A model generated the notes under the pieces. It saw only the letters and a list, made by a program, of their open reading frames with translations. It did not search any database and had not been told where the DNA came from. Shown piece after piece: positions 34,962 through 45,137 of a DNA stretch of 64,000 bases. The stretch comes from Trichomonas vaginalis G3. Taxonomy: Eukaryota; Parabasalia; Trichomonadida; Trichomonadidae. The translations under genes were made by a program, and so were the position numbers. Location: assembly GCF_026262505.1 (NCBI RefSeq), contig NC_067203.1:25277411-25341410 (forward strand), given 5' to 3'. The stretch's first letter is position 1. Every line of letters starts with the position of its first letter.

Positions 34962-36387
34962 ATGAATGAATACCAAAATGAAGGAGACGATCGAACAGCT
35001 ACTATTTCAGATGAAAATAATGAGCAAGGAGAGTTCATTCATTACATTGGTACATTAAAAAAAGCAGAACTTGAAGTATTAATTTCACAACTTTTTAATG
35101 TTACTACTGACATACAGATTTCACTTGAAGAAAGGATTGTAGCACTCAGAAAAATCGAGTTAATATCAAAATATACAAATCATTTTAATTTTAATTATTT
35201 TGATGTTTTATTACAATGCATATTGTCACCAGACTATGATATTTCACAAATAGCAGCCAATGTAATTATCATTACCATTACAAACAGTACTCATTTCGGT
35301 GAAGAAATGTTTTTAAATAGTGTAATTCACAAATTTATCGATCAATTCTCAAAAAGATTCGACGACATTCTTCTACAGATACTCAAATCATTGTGTAAAA
35401 TACCAACACTGGCCGATAAATTTGCAATTTTAGGTTTAATCGGAGTAATTCAGAAATACTACTACGAATGTCTCCAAAACATTCATTCTTCTGACAAAAA
35501 AGTTTCATCAGAAGCTCTTACATCCATTCATGATATAATATCTATTTATCTTGAGCTAATTAAAAATATCCAAAAAGATATCGCAATTATTCCAGGAATG
35601 CTTCAAGATATATCGCACTTAATGAATATTCCATTTACTACCAATTTCCTGATCTATTTTTGGATTCTCTCTGTTTTATTTCAGAATTAATGCCAATAGT
35701 TTCCCAATTCATTGATAATGATACAATTAATATGGTATCATTAGCCGTTGAGATAGTAGATCTTTTTGAAAAGGTAGATAGTGAAATGGCTACAATTTTT
35801 TGCAGATTTTATGAATCAATTTCAATTCTCAAATATCGTGATGAACTGGCGCAATCAGTCATATCCGATGTAATATTAGAGTTCTATAACACATGGAAAT
35901 AACACCAGAAAGCTTTTCTTGCCTTTCTAATTTTTCACTTGTATTTTACCGGTAAAAGCAGATATAGCAGGAAGAATAGTTGATTCAGGACTAAATATAT
36001 AAGTTTGTACAATGCTATGACTCAGGAGAACCAAAAATTGTCTCTAGAATTACAGAATTTTTCGCAATGTGCTGTCATCCACCTTTTATTGAATCAGTTG
36101 CAGAAGTAGTGATCAATAATAAGATTATTGAAGAGATTGCATCCGTTTAATCACTTTTCAAAAGGAGATAAAAGAATTGGAAAAATTATGGACGGATTAT
36201 GTAGTTTGCTAACATACTCGAAATCAATTGGGCATTCGAAAAGGATGATCCTTTAATTTCTCAGTTTCTTCAACCAGATTTTCAGGATTTTATAGAAAGT
36301 AAGTCTGAACTGAAAGAAACTGATGAAATCTATTACGCTATTGCATTTCTTGAAAAGAATATGATGAACTCGAAGAAATGTAATTGA
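34962..36387 (+). pseudogene. ARM/HEAT-like helical protein 1, frameshifted
   Basis: The likely start is MNEYQNEGDDRTATIS at 34962, which removes a hydrophobic lead that the upstream ATG at 34905 would add. All-helical, Ile/Leu/Asn-rich sequence in ~40-residue units (for example ISQIAANVIIITITNST, FNYFDVLLQCILSPDY) follows. The frame changes near 35.65, 35.90, 35.95, 36.15 and 36.21 kb, with an end TGA at 36385-36387. It resembles armadillo-type families that are abundant in T. vaginalis. Binding partner unknown. Whether these are errors or decay is unresolved. Confidence 0.5.
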
Positions 36388-36599
36388 TATTTAAATTTTA
36401 GAGTTAGATAAGATATTGCTCAGCTACACTGCTTATATAGATTATAAAGACATCAATTTTCATAATTTGGACTCAATTTTTGTTCCATTTTGTCAAAATT
36501 TCCAAAATTATCATTTAACATTTAATACGTTGTTTGTTATATTAGATATAAAAAGCTTTTTTATTTTTAAAGTCAAATCTTTTATTTTTTTCTTGAAAA

Positions 36600-37680
36600 A
36601 TGGAACGAGAATACTCAATGCGCTCTTTTTTAAGAAATTTCCATTTGGAAATCGACAATGATGAAGAAGTAGAGACTGATCAATCATTTAACGAAGAAAA
36701 TTTTGTTGAAATTGTAAATTTGATTTATCATACTTCTTCATTTGACGGGAAATTCCAAATATTGCTTGAAAAATTGAATTTCTTAAGCAGAGACAACCAA
36801 TGAAATTTCCTAATATTGATGCTGCGCGTTTTTTCATAAATCAGTATTAGATTGTATTTATTCTAATAGAGAAACATATGAAATGCTCGACCTTTTCTTG
36901 CATTTATATGTTTTAAACAACAATTCACCAATAGAAGGATTTGTGGAAAATAATATCATTGAATATTTGTTTAGTATATTGGAAAGTCCAGATATAACAT
37001 GTGTAAGTATTAGTCTTACTATTTTAAGATCTCTCTCAAAGCGAAGTCCTCAAATATTAGAAAATATCCTTTCTTTAGTTAATTTTGACCTTTTAGCACA
37101 CTTAAGTTCTTCATTTGATCTAACATATGATATACATTGCTTTATTTTAACGGTTTCAAATCAGAAAGTTCCTGCTGAATTCAAAAAAGAATCAATAATT
37201 TTTTCAATGAATGCATTACAAAGGCTTTATGAACAAAATCCAGATGAGTTACAATACTCTGACGAATCCAGCATAATTCTAAGCACGATAATCCTTAATA
37301 TTCAAGATGTTCCTGAAATGATAAATAATAGTTGCAATATATATCCATTCCTTAATCTTGTATTAGAGAAATATAGCGACAATGAAAATCTTGTCTATAG
37401 AGTTCTTCTATATCTATCAATCCTCGTGAAAAAATTTAAATTTAATTCAAATTTTGTTGAAGAAAGAGCAAATTTGGATTCATTAGATAATTTTAACAAA
37501 ATATCTTTTGAAGAGATTCCAAGAATCATGTGCATGCAGAAAAATGACACAAAAATTCTATATATATGTATTAATGTTTTGATTTCACTTTTCAATAGAA
37601 ATGTTACAACAAGAATAAGTGACCAAACATTTCTGCACAAAGTCATCCCATATTTGATACAAATTTCTGAAAATGGATCT
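36600..37680 (+). pseudogene. ARM/HEAT-like helical protein 2, cut by Polinton DNA
   Basis: A tandem paralogue of the gene at 34962, starting MEREYSMRSFLRNF at 36600. One frameshift lies near 36.80 kb; from 36.81 kb the frame is clean for about 290 codons (LFLHLYVLNNNSPIEGFV, SISLTILRSLSKRSPQILENILS). At 37681 the host coding sequence ends abruptly, and the frame runs on into the reverse strand of the Polinton polymerase gene until a chance stop at 37741-37743. The 3' part of the host gene is absent from the window. Confidence 0.6.
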
Positions 37681-39509
37681 GTGAATTCGTACTTCAAAAC
37701 AAAAGGAGAAAACCTTTCAACAAAGTTGTCGACCTTCTCATAATGTTTACTCTTCATCTCTTGAGGTTTTTTAATGGAATATCCCCATGTCGAATTCATA
37801 AGCAATTTGAGTGTCATTGCAAGTTTGGGGTTTGAAGCTTTCCTAATATCATACAGTTGTTGTATGACTTTTCCAACTGTATAGTTCCTTCCCGGGAACT
37901 CACCATCTTCGTTTGGAATTCCAGTCGGAATATATTGGACAAACCTCATGTATGCAGCGTTAAGGTCGACATAGTATATCTTTTCATCTGAGTCGAACTT
38001 GTCGCAACCAATTGGTCCAGTTTGTGGAAATTCAAGTGAGTCTCTTATCTTCTGAGAAACTTCTCCTGTTATCTCATAAACATCGTCGAAGCAACCTGTT
38101 TCATATAAAACCTTCTGACCTAACTCAGATGCTCTCCAATACAATTTGACGTCAATTGGATGTCTCAATGGAAGTTTGTTTATAGCATCTTGAAGTTCTT
38201 GCAACCTCATTGGAAGTTCTTCTGGTTCAGGTTGGTATCCGAACAATCCAACTCCTTGTGGAATTGTGTACTTCTTTTGTACTAGAACTTTGTCTGGAAC
38301 AACTTTTGGTCTTGCTAACAGTGAAAAGTTTGTTTCGTCTTTTGGTACAAAAGTTTCTGTCAGCTTGTCATCTGGAATTGGTTCCAACAAACCTTTCTCG
38401 AAAAGAATGTTTACAGCTCTGACAATGTTGCACTTGCCTTTTCCGAACAATGGGTTTGTAAGACTTTCGTTCAACATGAAGTGGTTGTGGACAATTGCAA
38501 TCTTCAACCATGGTAAATTGAACTCAACAACATAGTCGTCATGTGAAGAACCTTTAGCTGTAGGTATGTTGACTCGGATATTGACATTTGCCAACGGTGC
38601 AATTTTTGCCAATTGACCTCTGAGAATGTACCTTGTCTTCACACATGACTCAAGATACTTCATCTTCTCTTCTGTAACAAGACCAGAGTTCCTGAGACAT
38701 GTAAGAATGCAAGGTTCATTGACAATTGTTTCAATTGAATTGTAAATTCCATACCTTGTCAAGTCAATGTCAGACTTATTTATGAAGGGGAAGTATCCAG
38801 CATGTTGTCTGACTGCTTGAGGGTTAGGTTGGTACCATTCGAACTTGACACTTGCAATTCCTTCAATTGCATTCAAAATGTCTGAGTCGGAGTCAACCAT
38901 TTGTTCTCTCTTTGTAGTCTTGAAAGCGTCAAGAAGTTTTGCAGCTGTTTGTTCATTGCCATTTGCATAGTAAATGTGACCATCCAAATCCGTTATGGTC
39001 AATCTGAGATTGTGTCCTTTCTTATTTCCGTCTTGAATTGCAGCAAGTACACCCATGAAGCCTTCTTTGTTCTTTCCTTCGTCAAAGTTTACTGTAAAGG
39101 TTCGACCAGATGTAATTTGACTTCTAACTTCACGATACTTTCATATGCATATCTTGTTCTTTCCATGGGAGCATGTGCGTCTTCACCTTTTCCTTTTTTC
39201 CTTCTCAAAGGATGCAATTGTTCGTCATGTTTCCAGTAGAATCTGGCAAAGCCGTCGTGTCCTTCAACTTGAGGTTCACTAACATCGAAAGGCATGTCCA
39301 TAAGACGTTCTTCTTCTAACCTCTCTAGTCTGTTTGGATAATTGCACGTGCTGTTTCCAAATCCATTTCGTAGCGAAGACCAGACAGTTTGTCATAGACT
39401 TTTATGGGTCTTCCCTTCCTATATTTAAATTCTTCGAAACTCTCCAACCATATCTTTGCAACTCTGCTTTTATTCTAGCAGACTTTCTATCCATTCTATA
39501 TGGGGGCAT
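37681..39509 (-). pseudogene. polB: Polinton family-B DNA polymerase, N-terminal part (block 2)
   Basis: It starts MPPYRMDRK at 39509. Visible in order are basic N-terminal segments, GYFPFINKSDIDLTRYG, LPWLKIAIVHNHFML, IYYVDLNAAYMRF (motif A type) and LKLLMNSTWGYSIKK (motif B type). The region with motif C is not part of this copy. The family copies element DNA using a terminal protein as primer. A patch near 39170-39200 differs from block 1 by a cluster of substitutions (KGKGEDAHAP against KGSAEDGHAP), which shows that the two polymerase copies are not simply one sequence read twice. Fossil. Confidence 0.85.
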
Positions 39510-39537
39510 TTTTATAAAAAAAAAAAAATATTTTTCT

Positions 39538-40119
39538 TTACTTTACATAACCGCCTGCTGCCATAAGTCTTTGACGCCAACCCATACCAGCTAATGAAGG
39601 TTGACTTGGTTTAGTTTCCAAACTAAACTTTGGTTTTGGTTTATCTTCAGTTTTTGGTTTTCTTCTTCTATCGGTTTTTCGTCACTTTTCGGTTCTCTGA
39701 CTTTACTTCACTGCAGGAACAGTTGTGTCGTCAACATCTTCATAAATATCATATGCCATTTGTTTTTGTTTTCCTTTCAACTTTTTGTGTTTGTTGTAAA
39801 GTTTAGAATATTTCGACTCTAAGTCAATGAGATGTTCTATAATGAACTGTTGGTCAGTGAAGTAAACTTTTCCATCTGTTGTCTCGAAAGCTCCTTCAGA
39901 CTTCAATATTTTATTTGTGAGAGTCTGTTTCTTTTTTGAGATACTAGCCGTTCCATTTCTATGAAAAGTGACTTTATAGTTAGGGTTTGTATTTCCAGAC
40001 CTGGCACTTTCTATTATTGAATTTTTCTCTTCATCTGTAAGTTCTTTGACAGGTTTTGACAATGGTTCTGAACTTTTTGTTTGTGGTGTCAAATCTACCG
40101 TTTCAACTTCTTCGGTCAT
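39538..40119 (-). pseudogene. Polinton protein, MTEEVETVDL family (block 2)
   Basis: Charged protein starting at 40119 and ending MAAGGYVK at 39538-39540, 29 bp before the polymerase ATG. The N-terminal 138 residues are in one clean frame: an acidic start, TDEEKNSIIESARSG, a beta-like YKVTFHRNGTASISKK segment and a Lys-rich helix (KLYNKHKKLKGKQKQ). Family unknown. The start codon lies in the repeated TTTTACTGAGATGAAATG context. Broken near its end; fossil. Confidence 0.55.
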
Positions 40120-40138
40120 TTCATCTCAGTAAAAAATT

Positions 40139-40291
40139 TTAGTTTGGTTTGTTTTCAACTGGTTGTTGTTGTTTTTTAAGTCGGTCTAAAACTTCCTGAG
40201 GTATAGGAAGAACTTGACAAACACGTTGTGTAACTGCTGGAAGTCGACAAATCCATCTTGAACCCATTTGTCTCAATGCTGTATTGTTCAT
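40139..40291 (-). CDS. Polinton small ORF, 50 aa
   Basis: The equivalent of 6245-6409, starting MNNTALRQMGSRW; here it ends ...QQQPVENKPN. The last ~10 codons and stop differ from block 1 by substitutions, another sign of real divergence between the copies. Function unknown. Confidence 0.5.
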   Translation of the reverse strand: MNNTALRQMGSRWICRLPAVTQRVCQVLPIPQEVLDRLKKQQQPVENKPN

Positions 40292-40310
40292 TTCATCTCA
40301 GTAAAAAACT

Positions 40311-40712
40311 TTACATTCCCCACGTTTGAGGCGGTTGAGGTTGGTTATTGTTTACCCATTGTTGTGCATGGTTATATCCTCTGTTAAAGAATCTTTCACC
40401 TTGGTCCATATAGTGTCCTGCTTGGTTATAGTAGTCATTTGCTTTGTTATAATAGTTTCCTGCTTGTCTTCCTACATTGTCCATCCATCCTTGAACTTTT
40501 CCTCTTGTTTCAGGATTTGGAATAAGATTTGTTGCATCTCGTGCTACATCCCAACCTTTCTGTACAGTTTGTATAATAGGTTGTGCTTTCTCTTTAAGTA
40601 TACCTAATGTACTCAAAATCTTCCTTCCAACTCCAAATACACCTCTGGCTATTGTTCCCACTGCGGGCAAAAATCTGGATGCAACTCCTGCTAATGCGCC
40701 AAATAAACCCAT
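40311..40712 (-). CDS. Polinton small Gly/Tyr-rich amphipathic protein, 133 aa
   Basis: Identical to 6429-6830. The N-terminal MGLFGALAGVASRFL helix, a middle RDATNLIPNPETRGKVQGW, Tyr/Asn-rich repeats and a PQPPQTWGM end. Its TAA is 16 bp upstream of the next small ORF's ATG (40291), and the pair looks like an operon-like cluster of late genes. A membrane-active minor virion protein is a guess from composition. Confidence 0.6.
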   Translation of the reverse strand: MGLFGALAGVASRFLPAVGTIARGVFGVGRKILSTLGILKEKAQPIIQTVQKGWDVARDATNLIPNPETRGKVQGWMDNVGRQAGNYYNKANDYYNQAGHYMDQGERFFNRGYNHAQQWVNNNQPQPPQTWGM

Positions 40713-40784
40713 TTCTTATAGGTTAAAAAATGACGAATCCAAACAAGGACCCCTATGTTTCTAAGCAACAAAGAAAAGCACTCA

Positions 40785-41684
40785 TGATAAAAATCTTTAG
40801 TTCAACACCAAATGCTTGGTTTATGGATATCTTGGAAAACATTCCGAGAGTATAGAAAGATGGACCACCATACTGGCTAATATTTGTCGGTCAAAACACA
40901 AGATACTGTGAAGCCATACCATTACAGTCCAAAAATATTTTAGATAACTGCTTTGACAATATTCGTTGACAAATACCATCCAACAAAACTGACATCTGAC
41001 TGTGAAAGTTCTTTCAAATCAGATGATGTAAAAAACTATCTGCGTTCAAAAAATGTAAACCAATATTTCATTGTCGACCAAAACCATTCTGCTCTTTGGT
41101 GTCATTGACGGTTGTATAAAAATGTTAAGAGACTTAAACCAACCACAAGGTGGTGAAGCAAATGAAATGTCATATGACGACAAGTATAGACACTTCTCCA
41201 TGGCAAAGATGAGACAAGTTTTAAATATTTACAATAGCCGTAAACAAAAAGGTTTGGGAAACCACTCCCCCGAAGAAATGAAAACAACCCTGACTTAGAG
41301 AAAGACTATATATTTAATAATTTAGTCAAAAGAGACAAACAAGAAAGAATGCCGGGCTTCAAACTTCAGAAAGGTGACAAAGTAAAAATAGAAATACCTA
41401 AACGCGACCCATATGAAAATACTATTGACTATGACAACAATGGGAACCCGACAGGTACTCACATTCGTGTTCGTAAAAATAGAAGAAAGTATACAAGAGA
41501 ATATTATGAAGTTTTAGGCAAACATGGCAAAATGTACAGACTGCAAGCAGAAGATAAAACTACTATTGTCAGACCTCGTTTCAAACTTGTCAAAGTTCAA
41601 GGTGGTATACTTTCAAAGACAGTTCCTAACAAATATAAGACAACTCCTGACGAATATGCTAAAGAAGTTGAAAATGACGACTAA
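40785..41684 (+). pseudogene. int: Polinton retroviral-type integrase (block 2)
   Basis: Plus-strand DDE integrase. WFMDILENIP and KLTSDCESSF hold two candidate catalytic Asp; a long basic C-terminal region (GDKVKIEIPKRDPY, VRKNRRKYTREYYEVL, TIVRPRFKLVKVQGG) resembles the SH3-like or chromodomain-like tail of Polinton integrases. A start 55 bases earlier (40730, MTNPNKDPYVS) is possible. The TAA at 41682-41684 overlaps the convergent collar gene's stop by three bases. Fossil. Confidence 0.8.
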
Positions 41685-42124
41685 GCAATTCTATACCATG
41701 CGTAAACTGTCATGTAAGGTGGCATATATTCTTTACTTTGTCCCGTTGTTTGTGTATATCCTGAAACGAAATGTGTATGGTTTCCTTCTCCCTGAGTGTC
41801 ATCCCAGTAACAATTTATAGCAAACTTAACGTCGTCTTTAACATCATATCCTTGACCTTTTGTCATTCCTGACCAATCCCAATATCTATGCTTATGCCAA
41901 CCTGCTTGAGATGTACTTAAATCTATGTAGTGACTGTGTGCAGGTAAATTTTCACCTGAAATCGTTTTACTTCCACCTGTTTCCTTTGAAGAGTTTGCAC
42001 AATACAAAAACCTGTCGACTATTTGTTCCCATGCCCCAACACCAAACATTACTTGAGGACCTCTTGCTTCCATAGATGTATAAATAGAACCTACTGGGTT
42101 CATTAAATCAAACATATGAGACAT
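41681..42124 (-). CDS. Polinton phage-collar-like protein, 147 aa
   Basis: A whole frame. NPVGSIYTSMEARGPQVMF at the N-terminus, a middle TISGENLPAHSHYI, GNHTHFVSGYTQTTG, and the end YMPPYMTVYAWYRIA match the layout of phage tail-collar or short-tail-fibre tips, where His pairs bind metal along the fibre axis. The start may be internal to a longer protein, because coding-like sequence (KFKRDNPI) continues upstream in the same frame. The likely role is the tip of a virion fibre. Confidence 0.65.
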   Translation of the reverse strand: MSHMFDLMNPVGSIYTSMEARGPQVMFGVGAWEQIVDRFLYCANSSKETGGSKTISGENLPAHSHYIDLSTSQAGWHKHRYWDWSGMTKGQGYDVKDDVKFAINCYWDDTQGEGNHTHFVSGYTQTTGQSKEYMPPYMTVYAWYRIA

Positions 42125-42605
42125 TATAGGATTGTCTCTTTTGAACTTAAAATATAGTGCAACTATTTCAGGTTTCTTCTGGTTTGTGTCAGAATATTTT
42201 TATAATATAATCTTATGTTTTCAGGGTATGTACAATCTTGACTATAATATTTATTTCTGTCATCTTCATAATAGTATACTATTCTCGTTTTTTCTATTGC
42301 ATTATATCTTTTATATCTATAATATTCTAAATATAATGTTTGCTTTTTTGGGTCTACACGTGGTCAACACCATAGTCATAATAATATGGTGCTGGAGCTG
42401 GGTCAGGCAATGTCATATCTGCCATTTCATAAACTCTTAAATATTTCTTTTGTTCGTCTCCATATAAGTTTAAGTAGCAGTTGTTGTCTAATGGAACTTT
42501 AACTTGTGTACCATCATTCTTTATATAGCCTACATACATTTCATTGTTATTTTTCGGAATGAGTTTATACCGTATACCATTTTTAAGGAGTGTACAAACT
42601 CCCAT
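42125..42605 (-). pseudogene. Polinton Tyr-rich protein (block 2)
   Basis: It starts MGVCTLLKNGIRYKLIP at 42605, with a beta-rich first half (NEMYVGYIKNDGTQVKVPL), the linker PDPAPAPYYYDYG and a Tyr/Lys-rich segment. It leads toward the collar-like protein on the same strand, and the two may form one fibre polypeptide. Unknown family; fossil. Confidence 0.45.
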
Positions 42606-43405
42606 CTAAAATATTTGTTTCTTCATTGACAGAAAAGTCACCAACAATAGTTTCAATATTTTTCGTTGTTCCTATCAAACTTTGGTATATTTCATTGACA
42701 TATGTTTTATCTGCTTTCTTTTCAAGGCTAACGTTTAAGTCTGTTATTTCAGAAGATGTATGTGTATGTCCAACGTCACTTTTCCTGTTTAAGGTTTCTT
42801 GTAAGTTTGTAATATTTGCAATGGTATGTGTATGTCCAACGCACTTTTCCTGTTTAAGGTTTCTTGTAAGTTTGTAATATTTGCAATGGTATGTGTATGT
42901 CCAACGGCACTTTTACTGTTTAAGGTTTCTTGTAAGTCTGTTATTTCAGATATAGAATGTGTATGAGTCTTTTTAGAATATTCGTTTTCAGCTCTTGTCA
43001 CTTCACTTGACATTTTATTGTCAACATATGTTTTGTCTGCTAGTTCAGGATGAGTATGTTCTTTTGTTGCATAAGCATTGTTAGCTCTTTCTTCTTCTTT
43101 TGCTATTTGCATCGTCTACATATTCTTTGTCAGCTTTGTTGTCAACATCCGTTTTCAAAAGAAGTTCATTTATAGGTTTCTCGTTAAAGTTCCTTTTGTT
43201 GGATTTATACAGACAGTATGGTTCTTATTGTCTTGAAACAGAAACTCATCTGTCATTGGGTTTAATGTCAGTTTTAAGTTTCCTTCTTTCAATGACTCAG
43301 ATATCTTAGAATAGTTTGAAAAGTTTGTTGTGTTCTTATTTAGAGCTTGCATAATGAGTTGTCGTTGTGTTGTATTTCTCTCATGGAAGCAATATCTTTC
43401 GACAT
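42606..43405 (-). pseudogene. Polinton fibre-like protein with HTH repeats (block 2)
   Basis: It starts MSKDIASMREIQHNT at 43405. The middle has KEHTHPELADKTYV, KKTHTHSISEITDLQETLN and repeated GHTHTIANITNLQETLNxK units. These 22-residue HTH-containing repeats are typical of phage long tail fibres and their chaperone-free shafts. It follows the collar-like gene in a plausible fibre cassette. Broken; fossil. Confidence 0.6.
42740..42965. repeat. 66-bp tandem repeats coding the fibre HTH units
   Basis: Three to four units of 66 bp (22 codons), each with TGTGTATGTCCAACG and CTGTTTAAGGTTTCTTGTAAG. The units differ from those in block 1 in the third and second repeats (CTTTTCCTG against CTTTTACTG), which is consistent with unit shuffling or conversion. 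Confidence 0.7.
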
Positions 43406-43424
43406 TTTTATTCTAGATAAAAAT

Positions 43425-44276
43425 ATGCTTCCAATAGAAAAAGAAAATTCAAGAGTTGCTACAACTAAACCATTAGATGAACTTTTTACTAATGTCGGTC
43501 AAAAGTTTGAGACAGAACCGTAAAGCATGAAGGCTATCGTTTTGACTACCCATTAAGATGGCTAAGAGACCCATCTGTCACAAAAGCTATTGGCTTTCGT
43601 AGAATGAAGTTTGTGTGTCTGTAGAAGATAAAAGTTTTCCATTTATTGTAAGGTTTCATATAGATTATATATCTGAAGGGAAACGAAAAATGTGGGAAGA
43701 AATTGAGCTAATACAAGTTGACCTTTCATCTTCTCTACAGACTGCGTTAAAAAAATATAGAAGATAAAATAAATTCATGTTATGCAAATATGCTGATGAA
43801 TATGCAAATACCGAGAGCACACTTTATGTGAGAATTGTATATGACAAACAAAAATTCACAAGTGTCATTTCAAATCTACGAAGACAATCCAAAGAAAGAC
43901 GAACAAATATATACAGAATTCACTGCAATGTCATGGTATTATTTGCAAAGAATGTTAAATCAGAAAGTCGAACTTCCTTTAGCAAATATTTACAGTCGAT
44001 ATGCAAGAGATGAACCATATTTATTTAAAGATTTTTCGACCCAGCTGCTATTATTGTTCATGCTTCATCTTTCTGGCGCCCAAAACTCTTTCTTATGCTT
44101 GGCAAATGACTTTTACGAAAAACCTACAAAGTTATACGAACCACCAAGTGGAAGTATTTTCAGACTTTCAAGTATGGTTTACTACAGATGGAAGAAAAAG
44201 AATAATTCCATTATACCATGCGTTTTACTTAGAACTTAGTTTCATATACAACTACTATCGAACGGTAAAAATATAA
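43425..44276 (+). pseudogene. Polinton putative structural protein, plus strand (block 2)
   Basis: It starts MLPIEKENSRVATTKPLDEL at 43425. PLRWLRDPSVTKAIGFRRMK follows, then segments such as VRFHIDYISEGKRKMWEEI, EFTAMSWYYLQRMLNQKVEL, LANIYSRYARDEPYLFKD, SGAQNSFLCLANDF and VWFTTDGRKR. It ends four bases before the 80-codon gene on the other strand. I do not recognise the fold; a minor capsid role is a guess from size and place. Broken; fossil. Confidence 0.45.
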
Positions 44277-44280
44277 TTTT

Positions 44281-44523
44281 TTAATACGGTTGAGGTGTTG
44301 GATTTGGTTGCCAACTAGACTGTGGTGCAGGTTCAGGCTGTTGTATAACAGGAGCTTGCTCTTCTGGTTCAGGGTCTTTAGGTATAATACCAACAAACTG
44401 ACCTACCCTTTTACCAATATTTTTGACACCGTTCCAAATTCCTCTTCCTACGGTTTTTATTCCATTCCATATACCTCTTCCAACATTTCGAAAGAAGTTT
44501 CCTATCTTACTGAAGAAACCCAT
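44281..44523 (-). CDS. Polinton amphipathic 80-aa protein
   Basis: The same as 10411-10653 except for one residue near position 50 (KDPEPE in place of KRPEPE). A basic amphipathic N-terminal helix with two VGRGIWNG(I/V)K repeats and a Pro/Gln tail. Whole. Confidence 0.6.
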   Translation of the reverse strand: MGFFSKIGNFFRNVGRGIWNGIKTVGRGIWNGVKNIGKRVGQFVGIIPKDPEPEEQAPVIQQPEPAPQSSWQPNPTPQPY

Positions 44524-44540
44524 TTACTATATGTAAAAAT

Positions 44541-44903
44541 CTAATGTCCGCCTAGTCTCTTACGTTTCCTGTTGAGTTCCATAGCATTCTTTAACTGGAG
44601 CTCATACATTCTGTTTCTCCTCTGGTAGAAAACATATTCTGGGTCAACTCCTGTGTTCGCGTCATCTGCATAAAGTTGTTTATATCCCACTTCAGGGTTT
44701 GTATAAAACTCTTTCCATCTCATATTTGCATACCATGGTGGCAAACCTAACGCAGCGTCATTTGACATGGCAGTTTGCATTTGTACATCTGTTGGCACTT
44801 GACCATAGTTTGCCATTGCAGTTTGTATTCTAACTTCATTTGGAATATTCTCTGGGTTTGGTTGTCCAGGTTGCTGTGCATTCGCTAAGTTCTGTGCGTC
44901 CAT
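44541..44903 (-). CDS. Polinton 120-aa protein, Gln/Asn-rich
   Basis: A whole frame, MDAQNLANAQQPGQPNPEN to LNRKRKRLGGH, with two QTAMxN segments, an LPPWYANMRWKEFYTNPEVG middle and a basic end. Unknown family. It ends 17 bp before the next minus-strand gene (the 80-codon one), as expected for a packed late-gene cluster. Confidence 0.55.
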   Translation of the reverse strand: MDAQNLANAQQPGQPNPENIPNEVRIQTAMANYGQVPTDVQMQTAMSNDAALGLPPWYANMRWKEFYTNPEVGYKQLYADDANTGVDPEYVFYQRRNRMYELQLKNAMELNRKRKRLGGH

Positions 44904-44926
44904 TTAATATTAGATAAAAATATCTC

Positions 44927-45058
44927 TTACGAGTACATATACTGAACATTTGCAGGCATTGGTTCATCTTCATATTCTCTGTACTTTTCTGCCACGTCAA
45001 ATAAATAAATGACACAATGGAAAAAACCTAAAACAAGTAGTCCTATTTCAAACCACAT
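44927..45058 (-). CDS. Polinton 43-aa single-pass membrane peptide
   Basis: Identical to 11059-11190: an N-terminal transmembrane helix (FEIGLLVLGFFHCVIYLF) and a short acidic tail. Its ATG lies at the distal end of the methyltransferase gene, so the two probably overlap slightly. Confidence 0.55.
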   Translation of the reverse strand: MWFEIGLLVLGFFHCVIYLFDVAEKYREYEDEPMPANVQYMYS

Positions 45059-45137
45059 TTACTTACTAATAAAATTTCTTTGTTATGACACTTTCTCCAG
45101 TTTATAGGACCTCTCTCATATTCTATCTTGTCATATA

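Noticed and set aside
37681-37695. Cloning artefact at the GAATTC in the block 2 junction
   Set aside because: The site lies within the shared Polinton sequence, not exactly at the breakpoint; chimerism remains possible but the site alone is no evidence.
37395-39056. A single 553-codon polymerase frame
   Set aside because: The last part lies in host ARM-like sequence beyond 37681 and is a chance read-through.
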